From the NCBI RefSeq assembly GCF_003386535.1, contig NZ_QTTN01000007.1:157837-221836 (forward strand): a DNA stretch of 64,000 nucleotides, written 5' to 3'. Position 1 is the stretch's first letter, and each line of letters opens with the position of its first letter. This document shows positions 24,226 to 32,078 of the stretch, in pieces. The notes beneath the pieces were generated by a model. That model ran no database searches and was not told the origin of the DNA. It saw only the letters and a program-made list of their open reading frames with translations. Position numbers and translations under genes: made by a program. The stretch is from Paenibacillus taihuensis (GTDB taxonomy: Bacteria; Bacillota; Bacilli; Paenibacillales; Paenibacillaceae).

Positions 24226-26361
24226 TCAATCATCCCCGTGCTTGCCCTTCTTCTTACCCGGCCCATGTTCGCCATGTCCTTTGTGCTCATCTTTAGGCTT
24301 CCCCGGTTTCTGTTGACCAGGAGGTTGATCATGCCCTATCCCCGGTCCTTTGCCTGGTCCTTTGCCCGGTCCTTTGCCTGGTCCTTTGCCCGGTTTCAAG
24401 CCCGGCGCATCCTCGTTCTTATCAGGTTTTCCATTGGGCTTCTTCCCCATCAATCCAAGTGCCGGAGGAAACTCTAACACCGGCTCATCCTTCAACGCTT
24501 CACTCATCAGCGAATGAAAGACCGCTGCTGCTGCCTTCGAGGTTGTCGTTAAGTAATGTGACGCATCCGTATGATCATAGCCGAGCCAAACCGCGCCGAC
24601 AACCTGCGGCGTGTACCCGACGAACCAGTTGTCTTTGATCCCTTCGCCGCCAGTTCCCGGCAGTTCAGTCGTTCCCGTTTTGCCTGCAATCGCGCGACCG
24701 TCAATTGCCGCGGCTTCGCCGGTACCTTCCTGCACAACGCCCTGCAGCATCGCCGTCATCGTCCGCGCCACCGCTGGCTCAATGACGGTCATCGCCGCAG
24801 GCGGAGCCGCTTCAGCCAGCAGCTCGCCATCCGCCGATTCGATGCGGACGATCGCGTGCGCAGCATAACGCTTGCCGTCATTCGCGAAGACGCTGAATGC
24901 ATCCGCCATATCAAGCGGCGAGACGCCTTCCTGCAAGCCGCCTAACGCGAGTCCCAGCGTCCGGTCCGCGTCCGACAGCTTGATGCCGAACCTCTCGGCT
25001 GCTTCCATCCCGGCATCGATCCCCATCTCATTCAGCAATTCCACTGCTGGAATGTTGTAGGAATGGACGATCGCATCATAGATCGACACTTCGCCATGAT
25101 ACCCGCCTCCAGCATTTTTCGGTGCATAGCCGCCAAAATCAACCGGCTCATCCATTAGTGTATCGCCCGGTTGATAACCACGTTCGAACGCCGGCGTATA
25201 CACCGATATCGGCTTCATCGTCGAGCCAGGCTGACGCTTCAGCTGAACCGCGCGATTGAAGCCGCGGAACGGCTGATTCCCTCTGCCCCCAATGAGCGCC
25301 TTGATACCGCCGTCTCGCGGATCAAGCAGCACCGCGCCGCTCTGAATCAGCTGGTCCTTGCTGCTAGTCGGGAACACGGACGCCTGCGCATACACATGCT
25401 CCGCTGCCTGCTGCATCTTCGTATTCAGCGTCGTGTAGATGCGCAGCCCGCCGTGGAGCACTTCATTTTCGCTTAGCCCATATTGTTCTGAAGCTTCGCG
25501 GATGATCTGATCCACAAAGTACGCATACTTGATCCCGCTTCCATTGCTCGCCGTTGTGCTGCTCAGACGTATCGGAAGCTTGCTCGCCGTCTCATACGTA
25601 GTTGCACTGATTTTGCCCTGATCTCGCATGAGTCCCAGAACGACATTGCGACGCTCTTTAGCCTCTTTCATATGCTTAACGGGCGACAGAGCCGATGGCG
25701 CTCGAATAATCCCCGCAAGCATCGCAGATTCCGACAACGTGAGCTTCTCTACGCTTTTCCCGAAATATACGCTTGCCGCTCGTTTAATCCCCCACGCACC
25801 TTCGCCAAAATAGATCTGGTTCAAATACATCTCTATAATTTGCTGCTTCGTATACGTCTGCTCGATCTTCTTGGCGAGCAATGCTTCGTTCCACTTGCGC
25901 GACCATGTCCGCTCCTGGGACAAGAACACGTTCTTCGCAAGCTGCTGTGTAATGGTGCTCGCACCTTCTACTGTTTTGCCGCTTGTCACGTTCGTGAACA
26001 ACGCCCGGCCAATACCCCACAAATCCGTGCCATGATGCTCGAAAAACCGTTTATCCTCAACCGCAACAACGGCATCAATGAGGGGTTTGGGCAAGGTCTC
26101 ATAGCTCACCGGCTCAATTGTCGTGTTCAATGCAATTCTGCTCGCTTCCTTCTCCTGATCGTCCATGATGACCGTTTCAACTGGGAGCGGCTTTGCCAGC
26201 AGCGATATATCTTGTCTATCTACCAATGTACGGAGCGTTACCCAACCTACGATGAAGATGAACGCCGCTGCAATTATGAGCGAGACCGTTATTTTCGTCC
26301 ATCCGATCTGCCTTTTCTTCGTACTTTCTTTCTTATTTTCTTTCGAACGATTGCTGTTCAT
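24226..26361 (-). CDS. Class A penicillin-binding protein (PBP1a family)
   Basis: A 711-residue bifunctional peptidoglycan synthase. A short cytoplasmic Lys-rich N-terminus and one TM segment (~25-48) precede the GT51 transglycosylase (VEDKRFFEHHGTDLWGIGRA, STITQQLAKNVFL) and a transpeptidase with the SxxK serine in PGSTMKP, SYN in VHSYNIPAV and KTGTTELPG. After residue ~640 an extracellular tail is rich in Gly, Pro, Lys and His, with four GPGK repeats encoded by 12-bp DNA repeats (about 24350-24400), ending in GKHGDD. The tail has no known fold; it may be disordered wall-anchoring sequence. GGTGG precedes the ATG. Confidence 0.93.
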   Translation of the reverse strand: MNSNRSKENKKESTKKRQIGWTKITVSLIIAAAFIFIVGWVTLRTLVDRQDISLLAKPLPVETVIMDDQEKEASRIALNTTIEPVSYETLPKPLIDAVVAVEDKRFFEHHGTDLWGIGRALFTNVTSGKTVEGASTITQQLAKNVFLSQERTWSRKWNEALLAKKIEQTYTKQQIIEMYLNQIYFGEGAWGIKRAASVYFGKSVEKLTLSESAMLAGIIRAPSALSPVKHMKEAKERRNVVLGLMRDQGKISATTYETASKLPIRLSSTTASNGSGIKYAYFVDQIIREASEQYGLSENEVLHGGLRIYTTLNTKMQQAAEHVYAQASVFPTSSKDQLIQSGAVLLDPRDGGIKALIGGRGNQPFRGFNRAVQLKRQPGSTMKPISVYTPAFERGYQPGDTLMDEPVDFGGYAPKNAGGGYHGEVSIYDAIVHSYNIPAVELLNEMGIDAGMEAAERFGIKLSDADRTLGLALGGLQEGVSPLDMADAFSVFANDGKRYAAHAIVRIESADGELLAEAAPPAAMTVIEPAVARTMTAMLQGVVQEGTGEAAAIDGRAIAGKTGTTELPGTGGEGIKDNWFVGYTPQVVGAVWLGYDHTDASHYLTTTSKAAAAVFHSLMSEALKDEPVLEFPPALGLMGKKPNGKPDKNEDAPGLKPGKGPGKGPGKGPGKGPGIGHDQPPGQQKPGKPKDEHKGHGEHGPGKKKGKHGDD

Positions 26362-26452
26362 GTCTTAACCACCTGCTCTTCGAATCCTACTTTCACACTC
26401 AGATAGTAGTTCGCAGAGCATGCTTATTTTCGGTACGTTAGGCCATAAAACA

Positions 26453-26485
26453 CAAAAAAAATCCGTTGGAAATTAACCCACGGAT
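26453..26485 (-). terminator. Intrinsic terminator after the VOC gene
   Basis: Arms of ATCCGT plus TGG and its complement (26461-26485) followed by eight Ts on the minus strand. Confidence 0.8.
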
Positions 26486-26520
26486 CTCCTTTATTGGTTC
26501 TTTTTTCAATTGACCGATTC

Positions 26521-26907
26521 TTATTTCTTCTCCATGACAGCGAAATAGTTCGATTCGTCATCACAGAAGTTGAAGACTCTGCCGAACGGCATCGTCACGA
26601 GCTCGCCGACCGTCACATTTTTATTTTTCAAGTCGCTGTAGAACTCATCCAAATGATCAGAGAAGAACATGAGAGAAGGCGTGCCCATATTCAATTCCGG
26701 CGACATCTTCGCGACGAATTCCTTGTTATGGAGGACGATGCTTGTTTCGGATTGCCCAGTTGGTGCCACCTCGATGAATCGGAAGCCCCCACCGTTATCC
26801 TCTTCGTTAATGACGGCAAAACCAAGCTTTTCCGTCCAGAACTCTTTGGCTGCATCTTGATTATTGACGTATACCATCACACTGCCGAGTCTATTCACAA
26901 ATGACAT
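26521..26907 (-). CDS. VOC superfamily (glyoxalase-like) protein
   Basis: A 128-residue single VOC module: VNRLGSVMVYVNNQDAAKEF, FWTEKLGFAVI, a middle strand GFRFIEVAP and a C-terminal NYFAVME. The fold is that of glyoxalase I/bleomycin-resistance proteins. Metal ligands are not obvious (no N-terminal His in the first strand), so an enzyme role is uncertain. GGAGAG precedes the ATG. It is monocistronic with its own terminator. Confidence 0.85.
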   Translation of the reverse strand: MSFVNRLGSVMVYVNNQDAAKEFWTEKLGFAVINEEDNGGGFRFIEVAPTGQSETSIVLHNKEFVAKMSPELNMGTPSLMFFSDHLDEFYSDLKNKNVTVGELVTMPFGRVFNFCDDESNYFAVMEKK

Positions 26908-27091
26908 AGAAGCTTCTCTCCTTATTTTTGTTTCGATTACCCTGCGCTATTATTTTCCACACGCCTGCCGCACTATCCTGCCCGCACAAATTAAATTTAG
27001 ACGCCTGTGCCACTTTCTGTACGTTCGCCTACGCGTTCTGAACGCGATTCGCATAGGCTGTTATCATTGAACGATACAAGGGGCAATTCGG

Positions 27092-27241
27092 ATGGCAAAG
27101 AGAATGAATGAAATTCCAGAAATTCCGGAGCTGAAGGAATTATCGGCCGATGACCTCGCTTTGCTCTCCGCGGTGATCGTTGTAATCGGCGATTTATTTG
27201 GATTGTTTGCTGTATTGAAAGCTCGTACGGAAAAAGATTAG
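27092..27241 (+). CDS. Small membrane protein, 49 residues
   Basis: Starts MAKRMNEIPEIPELKEL, then an acidic SADD, a hydrophobic helix (LALLSAVIVVIGDLFGLFAV) and a basic LKARTEKD end. AAGGGG lies eight bases before the ATG. One TM segment with a repeated EIPE/IPEL motif on one side is seen. I do not recognise the family. A second small gene follows after 22 bp, so they form a two-gene unit on the plus strand, opposite to all neighbours. Confidence 0.68.
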   Translation: MAKRMNEIPEIPELKELSADDLALLSAVIVVIGDLFGLFAVLKARTEKD

Positions 27242-27263
27242 TTCACCAAAGGGGCGATTACAG

Positions 27264-27437
27264 ATGGATCCGAACAAAGAGGTCACTTCCGCCGATCTCG
27301 CGAAGATATCCTCGTCACTTGCCATACTTGGCTATAGCATTAGTCTGCTCGCATTAGAACGGGCCGATCAAGAGAAGCAGAAGAAAGAGTCCATGTCGGC
27401 GGCGATCAACTATCTTTTTAAACGCTTCAGGCGCTAG
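27264..27437 (+). CDS. Small amphipathic/membrane protein, 57 residues
   Basis: Begins MDPNKEVTSADLAKISSSLA, continues with a weakly hydrophobic stretch ILGYSISLLALE, then a charged helix rich in Glu/Lys/Gln, and ends LFKRFRR. AAAGGGG precedes the ATG by ~11 bases. It shares the layout of a short acidic head containing an ADDL/ADLA word, then a hydrophobic helix, with the preceding small protein, so the two may be diverged partners. Function unknown. Confidence 0.65.
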   Translation: MDPNKEVTSADLAKISSSLAILGYSISLLALERADQEKQKKESMSAAINYLFKRFRR

Positions 27438-27455
27438 AGATGAACGTAGCTGAAC

Positions 27456-27492
27456 AAAAATAATGGCTGCCCCCCACGGCAGCCTCTTAGCA
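27456..27492. terminator. Bidirectional terminator
   Basis: GGCTGCC (27465-27471) pairs with GGCAGCC (27478-27484). On the minus strand it is followed by ATTATTTTTG, on the plus strand by a weaker TCTTAGCATTTTC. It separates the small plus-strand genes from the convergent deacetylase remnant. Confidence 0.75.
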
Positions 27493-27500
27493 TTTTCAAA

Positions 27501-27776
27501 TTATTCGGCTGCGTCAGCATCATATTGAAGCAGCTCATTCACCGTAACAAATCGATACCCTTGCTTACTAAGCGCATCCAGTATCCCTTCGACAACCTTC
27601 AGTTCATCGCCCGTCTTATCGTACATCGGATGAAGCAAAATAATCGAACCTGGCTTTACGCCCTCCACCGCGTTATTCACTTTATCCGCTACCGTCGTAT
27701 AATTCGTGTCAGGCTCCACGGCTGGTATCCAAATTCTATTTCGTATTTTGCGCAAAATGATACTTCCTTTCAACAC
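27501..27776 (-). pseudogene. C-terminal remnant of a polysaccharide deacetylase
   Basis: The 91-residue frame resembles only the end of a NodB-type deacetylase: EPDTNYTTVADKVNNAVEG, then VKPGSIILLHPMYDKTGDEL and LSKQGYRFVTVNELL. The catalytic Asp and the His-His metal motif of the N-terminal half are absent, and the next gene upstream ends only 9 bp away, so the rest is gone rather than in another frame. It is the last gene of the glycosyltransferase cluster. Confidence 0.7.
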
Positions 27777-27785
27777 CGATTGGCG

Positions 27786-28877
27786 TTAAAATAAACGCTC
27801 CCGAAATGGCGTAACGAGCGATTGATAAGCAGTCCGCCGCCCCTCGTCCAGCTTGCTGATATACCCTTCCCGCCCTGCTGCTGCTGCCCCGACTTTCTCC
27901 ACCAGCTTCTCAGCCATCAGCAGATCATCAGAGGCAATGATCCAATCAGCTAAGTCTAATCCATACATGTAGTCGAAGCTTTTGAACCGATAACCGATGC
28001 AGACAAAAGGCACATTCGCCACAGCAGATAACAGATTGGCGTGCAGCTTGAAGTTAATTGTCGCTTCGAAGCCAGCCAGCAGTTTCACATATTCCACGGC
28101 AGTATATACTTCGGGATCGACCGTTACGCGATCATCTTGGCCAAGCTTCCGATACAGCCGTGCCAGCGCCTCACCGTCCGGACCCCAGACCGCGTACAGG
28201 TGCAACTTATAGCCGAGTGCAAGCAAGGTGCGACCCGCTTCTGCCAGCGCATTCTCCAACCGTTCCTCGTTGCCGCCATAGATCCGATTATAAGATGTTC
28301 CCCAGTTGATGCCAATCGTTTTCTCTCTAGCCTGCATGTCATTCAAGGCGGATTGTGCTGCAGATGCCGGCTCCAGCGCGTTCATCAGCATCGCGGAATC
28401 TCCACTGATTACTAAATGCTTCGGCAATGCGCCAAGTGATTCGATATAATCCTTCGTCCATGGTCCACGTACACCGCAGTAGACGCTGTGTTCCATGATC
28501 GCTTTGAGCTTCTGACGATACCGCTCCGTCTCAACTGCTGCCTCCGGCTTCAGCCCATCTGGTGACGATGGATCCCATTTATGAAGCCGGTCGTGCCCGC
28601 TGCCCCAGATGATGATGGTCTTGCCGAGCTCCATTGCCTCATGCACTAGATCGACATAACCTGGAACGATGAGCGATCCGCCGCCGAGAACGATCGTATC
28701 GTACTCGCTTACTTTCTTCCACTCCACATTTGGGAGCGATGGAATGACACTGTACTCATCCTCCTTCAGATGCGCATTCGCCATCGTTTTGAACATCTCC
28801 CACATCCACTCGTCCCCAAGATTGTTGAAGCCAATCCACCCTAGATACAACACTTTTCGCATAACGCTTACGTTCAC
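27786..28877 (-). CDS. Polysaccharide pyruvyl transferase family protein (CsaB-like)
   Basis: A 363-residue PS_pyruv_trans protein. It shows LYLGWIGFNNLGDEWMW, VLGGGSLIVPGYVDL, VYCGVRGPWTKDYIESLG, IGINWGTSYNRIYGG and the C-terminal INFKLHANLLSAVANVPFV with the conserved His. Relatives such as CsaB add pyruvate to cell-wall polysaccharide so that SLH proteins can bind; others modify capsular or spore glycans. It follows the GT4 gene by 10 bp and so belongs to the same glycan operon. The GTG start at 28877 has AGGA five bases upstream; an ATG at 28862 is possible. Confidence 0.85.
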   Translation of the reverse strand: MNVSVMRKVLYLGWIGFNNLGDEWMWEMFKTMANAHLKEDEYSVIPSLPNVEWKKVSEYDTIVLGGGSLIVPGYVDLVHEAMELGKTIIIWGSGHDRLHKWDPSSPDGLKPEAAVETERYRQKLKAIMEHSVYCGVRGPWTKDYIESLGALPKHLVISGDSAMLMNALEPASAAQSALNDMQAREKTIGINWGTSYNRIYGGNEERLENALAEAGRTLLALGYKLHLYAVWGPDGEALARLYRKLGQDDRVTVDPEVYTAVEYVKLLAGFEATINFKLHANLLSAVANVPFVCIGYRFKSFDYMYGLDLADWIIASDDLLMAEKLVEKVGAAAAGREGYISKLDEGRRTAYQSLVTPFRERLF

Positions 28878-28887
28878 TCCATTCCTA

Positions 28888-30021
28888 TCAAATATTTGGA
28901 AGCAGAGAGCTGTATAGCTGCTTCATCTGCAATGCTTTGTCGCGGATATGAAAATTCGCTCGCGCCCATGCTTGACCTTGCCGTCCCATATCCTCCAGCT
29001 TGTCAGCGGAAGCGAATGCTTCGCTGATCGCCTCACCGATTCGCTGCTCGGATGGCCGCTCCTTAGAGTCATGGTCGCCAAAATAATACTGCCAAGCTTC
29101 ATCATAGAAAGGCTCATCGACAAAGCCAAAATATCCGTGATTGCCTATCGCCAGCACAGGCTTGCCGCACGCCATAGCCTCGAGCGCAACTCGTCCCGTT
29201 CCGACGACAAGGTCACCGAGATTGTAGTAATCGCGCATTTGCATCTGACTGCCGACCAGCTGAACGAGTGATGTGTCGCATTCGAGATTCACCGTCTCCG
29301 CAAGCTCAGCAATTGCCCCAGCCTGATTGCCTGATCCCGCAATGACAACGTGAAGCGGAATCGAACCGCTTAGGTGAATCGAGCGTGCCGCTCGCACGAG
29401 CATTGCACATACAGCCGCCTTATCCCATGCCAGCCTTGATGCGTAGACAACGATCTTCTCTCCGTCCGGAATCAGGAGGCGAGATCGCAGCTCGGCTGAA
29501 GATTCGGAGCGATATTGTTCAAAATCAACGCCGTTCGCAATAACATGCGACGAGATGCCTTGACGATCCAGATAAGCTTGTACCGGGAGACTCACGCTAA
29601 CGAAAGAGCAGCCGGCAGCCTTCATCTGCTGAAGCTGATCCGGTGGATAATAAGCACCATGCACCGTGAAAACGACGGGGATGCCCAGCTTCCTTGCCGC
29701 TTCGGCTGCGTACAAGCCGGACGGTGTCTGGTGGATATGCACCAAGTCAATCTTGCGCGCTCGCATGATTTGCGTTAACGCACGTTCTGCTTTAATCTGC
29801 TGCTCCGGTTCCATTAGCTGTCCCGCCATCAGATCTACCCGATGAATCGGGCACCCGGCCCGGGCAAAAGCATCGTACATCACGCCAGTCCCTCCTGCGT
29901 AAACAGGCATGATGCCGAGCGAGGGAAAAGTTTTAATAAGGCTCAGTACATAGGTTTCCGTTCCGCCTACGGACAAGCTGTCCATGACCATGAGCAGCCG
30001 GATTCGGCGGTTATGTCTCAT
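28888..30021 (-). CDS. Glycosyltransferase family 4 protein
   Basis: A 377-residue GT-B enzyme. The N-terminal half has LLMVMDSLSVGGTETYVLSL and VHIHQTPSG; the C-terminal half has VVYASRLAWDKA, VIAGSGNQAG and the donor-site VGTGRVALEAMACGKPVLAI. The ATG at 30021 is favoured because AAGGAG lies seven bases upstream, and it overlaps the end of the GT2 gene by 11 bp; longer frames run through that gene. It is the middle gene of a GT2-GT4-pyruvyl transferase set. Confidence 0.87.
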   Translation of the reverse strand: MRHNRRIRLLMVMDSLSVGGTETYVLSLIKTFPSLGIMPVYAGGTGVMYDAFARAGCPIHRVDLMAGQLMEPEQQIKAERALTQIMRARKIDLVHIHQTPSGLYAAEAARKLGIPVVFTVHGAYYPPDQLQQMKAAGCSFVSVSLPVQAYLDRQGISSHVIANGVDFEQYRSESSAELRSRLLIPDGEKIVVYASRLAWDKAAVCAMLVRAARSIHLSGSIPLHVVIAGSGNQAGAIAELAETVNLECDTSLVQLVGSQMQMRDYYNLGDLVVGTGRVALEAMACGKPVLAIGNHGYFGFVDEPFYDEAWQYYFGDHDSKERPSEQRIGEAISEAFASADKLEDMGRQGQAWARANFHIRDKALQMKQLYSSLLPNI

Positions 30022-30739
30022 GTCCATGCTCCTTCTGCGACTTGCCAAAGTAGTTGCGCGAACGCTGTTTCTGGTGCTTGCGGTAGTAGTACAGCACCTC
30101 CCGTAAATTTTCAACGTTCCTCGCACCGGGTTTGATTACTTTTGCTATAAACTCGTAATCCTCCGCGCCTTCGATTCGCCGAGTATGACCGCCGATGCGA
30201 TCAAACACTTGACCGCGGAACATCACCGTCCCGTGGCAGATACAGTGCCCGCCATCTGCATAGACCTTCCCGATCTGACTGCCGTATTTGAGCCAATATA
30301 CAGGTGTCCGGCGCTCCGGCTTGCCATCCTCGAACACTTCGTAGTTCGTGCCGAGCAGATCGATATGCGGATTTTCGCTCATGTAACGAACCTGCTTCGC
30401 AAGACGCTCTGAATGGGACAGATCATCCGCATCCTGGATCGCGATATACTCGCCTTTTGCAAGATACATCCCCGCTGTTATCGCACCTGCATAGCCTGAA
30501 TTGCGTGGAAGCCGCAGCGTATAAATGCCCTTAGCCTCACGCAGCAGCGGCTCGTTCTCGTTAAGCCAATTCAGTACAAATTCATATGACCCATCCGTGG
30601 ATGCATCATCAATAACAATGAGCTCCCAGTTCGAATAACTCTGATTCAACAGGCTAGTCAAGCAATCCGTCAAATAAGGAACCTTGTTGTAGACGGTAAT
30701 GACTATGCTCACAAGTCCTGGTACACGTTGAAAAGACAC
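30011..30739 (-). CDS. Glycosyltransferase family 2 protein
   Basis: A 242-residue GT-A inverting glycosyltransferase: SIVITVYNKVPYLTDCL, VIDDASTDGSYEF (nucleotide-binding Asp), YIAIQDADDLSHSERL (DXD-like metal site) and EGAEDYEFIAKV (catalytic-base region). The GTG at 30739 was chosen because GGAGAGG is just upstream; an ATG frame to 30838 would run into the DUF2642 gene. It starts a cluster with GT4 and pyruvyl transferase genes. Confidence 0.87.
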   Translation of the reverse strand: MSFQRVPGLVSIVITVYNKVPYLTDCLTSLLNQSYSNWELIVIDDASTDGSYEFVLNWLNENEPLLREAKGIYTLRLPRNSGYAGAITAGMYLAKGEYIAIQDADDLSHSERLAKQVRYMSENPHIDLLGTNYEVFEDGKPERRTPVYWLKYGSQIGKVYADGGHCICHGTVMFRGQVFDRIGGHTRRIEGAEDYEFIAKVIKPGARNVENLREVLYYYRKHQKQRSRNYFGKSQKEHGHET

Positions 30740-30776
30740 TTGCCTCTCCTCCCTAATGCTGCAAATATGCCGCTTG

Positions 30777-30968
30777 TTACAGCAGCCGAATATACGAAAT
30801 GAAGCGCAGCTGAATGATGGCATAGCTGCCGCTCTCATAGCCGAAAAGCTCCGAAGTGCGGAGCGTCACCGCAGTGCCGTCTACCGACACAAGCGTACCT
30901 TGGATCGTCTCCAAGGCACTCGCGATTTGAATCTCCTTGTTCACAAGCGATTGCAGCTCTTCAATCAT
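30777..30968 (-). CDS. Small DUF2642-like protein, 63 residues
   Basis: MIEELQSLVNKEIQIASALE, then TIQGTLVSVDGTAVTLRTSE and YAIIQLRFISYIRLL: a small all-beta, Sm/Hfq-like layout as in DUF2642/YuzF proteins. It overlaps the upstream 133-residue relative by 4 bp (ATGA), so both are made together. Such proteins are frequently linked with spore-coat genes in Bacillales, but no direct evidence is in the sequence. Confidence 0.72.
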   Translation of the reverse strand: MIEELQSLVNKEIQIASALETIQGTLVSVDGTAVTLRTSELFGYESGSYAIIQLRFISYIRLL

Positions 30969-31366
30969 CGATCCACCTGCTTTCCTGTTAGTTGGAAGGA
31001 AACCAGCTGTTCCAGAGGCACCATCACGCTCGTCCCTCCAGCTTCACGTACGACCAGAAAGTCGCCGCCCACCTTCGAAATTGTCCCTTCCACTGTACCG
31101 GCTGGCGTTAACAGCTCTGCCGGCTTTCCTGTATATGGCTCAAACACGCGGCCGAGCTTATTGACACCGAGTGCGCCGGCGTCTAGCTGCGCCGCTAATC
31201 CAATTGTACTGAGCTCCTCTCGGATCGTCTGACGCAGCTCAGCTATGAGCGTTGACGAGTCAATCGGTTCCTCTGCCGGCGGCTGTACAGGATTTCGCCG
31301 CATCAGCAAATTAGCGAGCCCTTCAAAATATTCCTTCAACTCTTTGTCGTTTACGATTATTTTCAT
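30965..31366 (-). CDS. DUF2642-like protein, 133 residues
   Basis: The start ATG at 31366 has GGAGGAG immediately upstream (a frame to 31390 is also open). The N-terminal third is helical (MKIIVNDKELKEYFEGLANL). The C-terminal part GTVEGTISKVGGDFLVVREA and SVMVPLEQLVSFQ repeats the small beta fold of the next gene, DUF2642-like. Middle residues are charged. It heads the small-protein pair upstream of the glycosyltransferase cluster. Confidence 0.7.
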   Translation of the reverse strand: MKIIVNDKELKEYFEGLANLLMRRNPVQPPAEEPIDSSTLIAELRQTIREELSTIGLAAQLDAGALGVNKLGRVFEPYTGKPAELLTPAGTVEGTISKVGGDFLVVREAGGTSVMVPLEQLVSFQLTGKQVDR

Positions 31367-31502
31367 CGCTCCTCCATCCTCCACATCCATCTGAATCTAT
31401 TAATCTATCTCCATCCTTACAAGGTATACATTTCATAGGGAACGCGAATGGGACAATGAACTAGCGAGGCATGAAATGTTTTCATGACACTGCAAGACAA
31501 AT

Positions 31503-31530
31503 AGACACCGGTCCCGAATGGGTGGTGTCT
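31503..31530 (-). terminator. Weak hairpin after the GNAT gene
   Basis: AGACACC pairs with GGTGTCT (31503-31530) with inner CC/GG pairs, followed on the minus strand only by ATTTGTCTTG. It may end the GNAT transcript but lacks a proper T-run. The rest of 31391-31564 shows no gene. Confidence 0.45.
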
Positions 31531-31564
31531 GAGGATGGACAGACGAATGTCCTTATTTATTCTT

Positions 31565-32056
31565 TTACAACATCTTCTCCAGCTCAATCTCATCACGAAT
31601 CGGAATATGGTAATACCCCAGCAATGGAATAGACGGCTTCGATTTCCTTGATTCCGTTACAGCGTCAATATAGATCGAACTAATCCGATACCCGAGGCGC
31701 TGATAAAATCGAAGCGCATCCATATTATCGTTCGTCGTGATGATGATGAACCGGTTCTCCCCCGCCTGCTTGACAAGTTGCTCAACAGCCGCAAGCAGCG
31801 CACTTCCAATCCCTTGGCCGCTAGTCATAACATTAAGACTCGTGAGCTCGCTCTCATCCCTGCGAACCTGATAGGTTGCCGCTCCTACTCGCACACCATC
31901 TGCCCAAGCGACGACCGCTTCTACATCCTGCAAGTAGAATTGTCTACCTCTACTGATCATCAGCTCGCCGCCCCACTCCGTGATCCACAAGTTACGGAGC
32001 CATTCCTTATCTTCCTCGTTCGATGGCGCAAGGAGTTGAATTGAACTGCGGTCCAT
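31565..32056 (-). CDS. GNAT-family N-acetyltransferase
   Basis: A 163-residue GNAT: the acetyl-CoA loop is GQGIGSALLAAVEQLVKQAG, followed by FIIITTNDNMDALRFYQRLG (motif B with NxxAxxFYxxxGF pattern). The C-terminal HIPIRDEIELE with a conserved DE(I/L)E ending is seen in a Bacillales subgroup of small-molecule acetyltransferases. No substrate can be assigned. It starts 22 bp after the UvrA-like gene. Confidence 0.85.
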   Translation of the reverse strand: MDRSSIQLLAPSNEEDKEWLRNLWITEWGGELMISRGRQFYLQDVEAVVAWADGVRVGAATYQVRRDESELTSLNVMTSGQGIGSALLAAVEQLVKQAGENRFIIITTNDNMDALRFYQRLGYRISSIYIDAVTESRKSKPSIPLLGYYHIPIRDEIELEKML

Positions 32057-32078
32057 GGATGGACTTCACCTCTATCCC

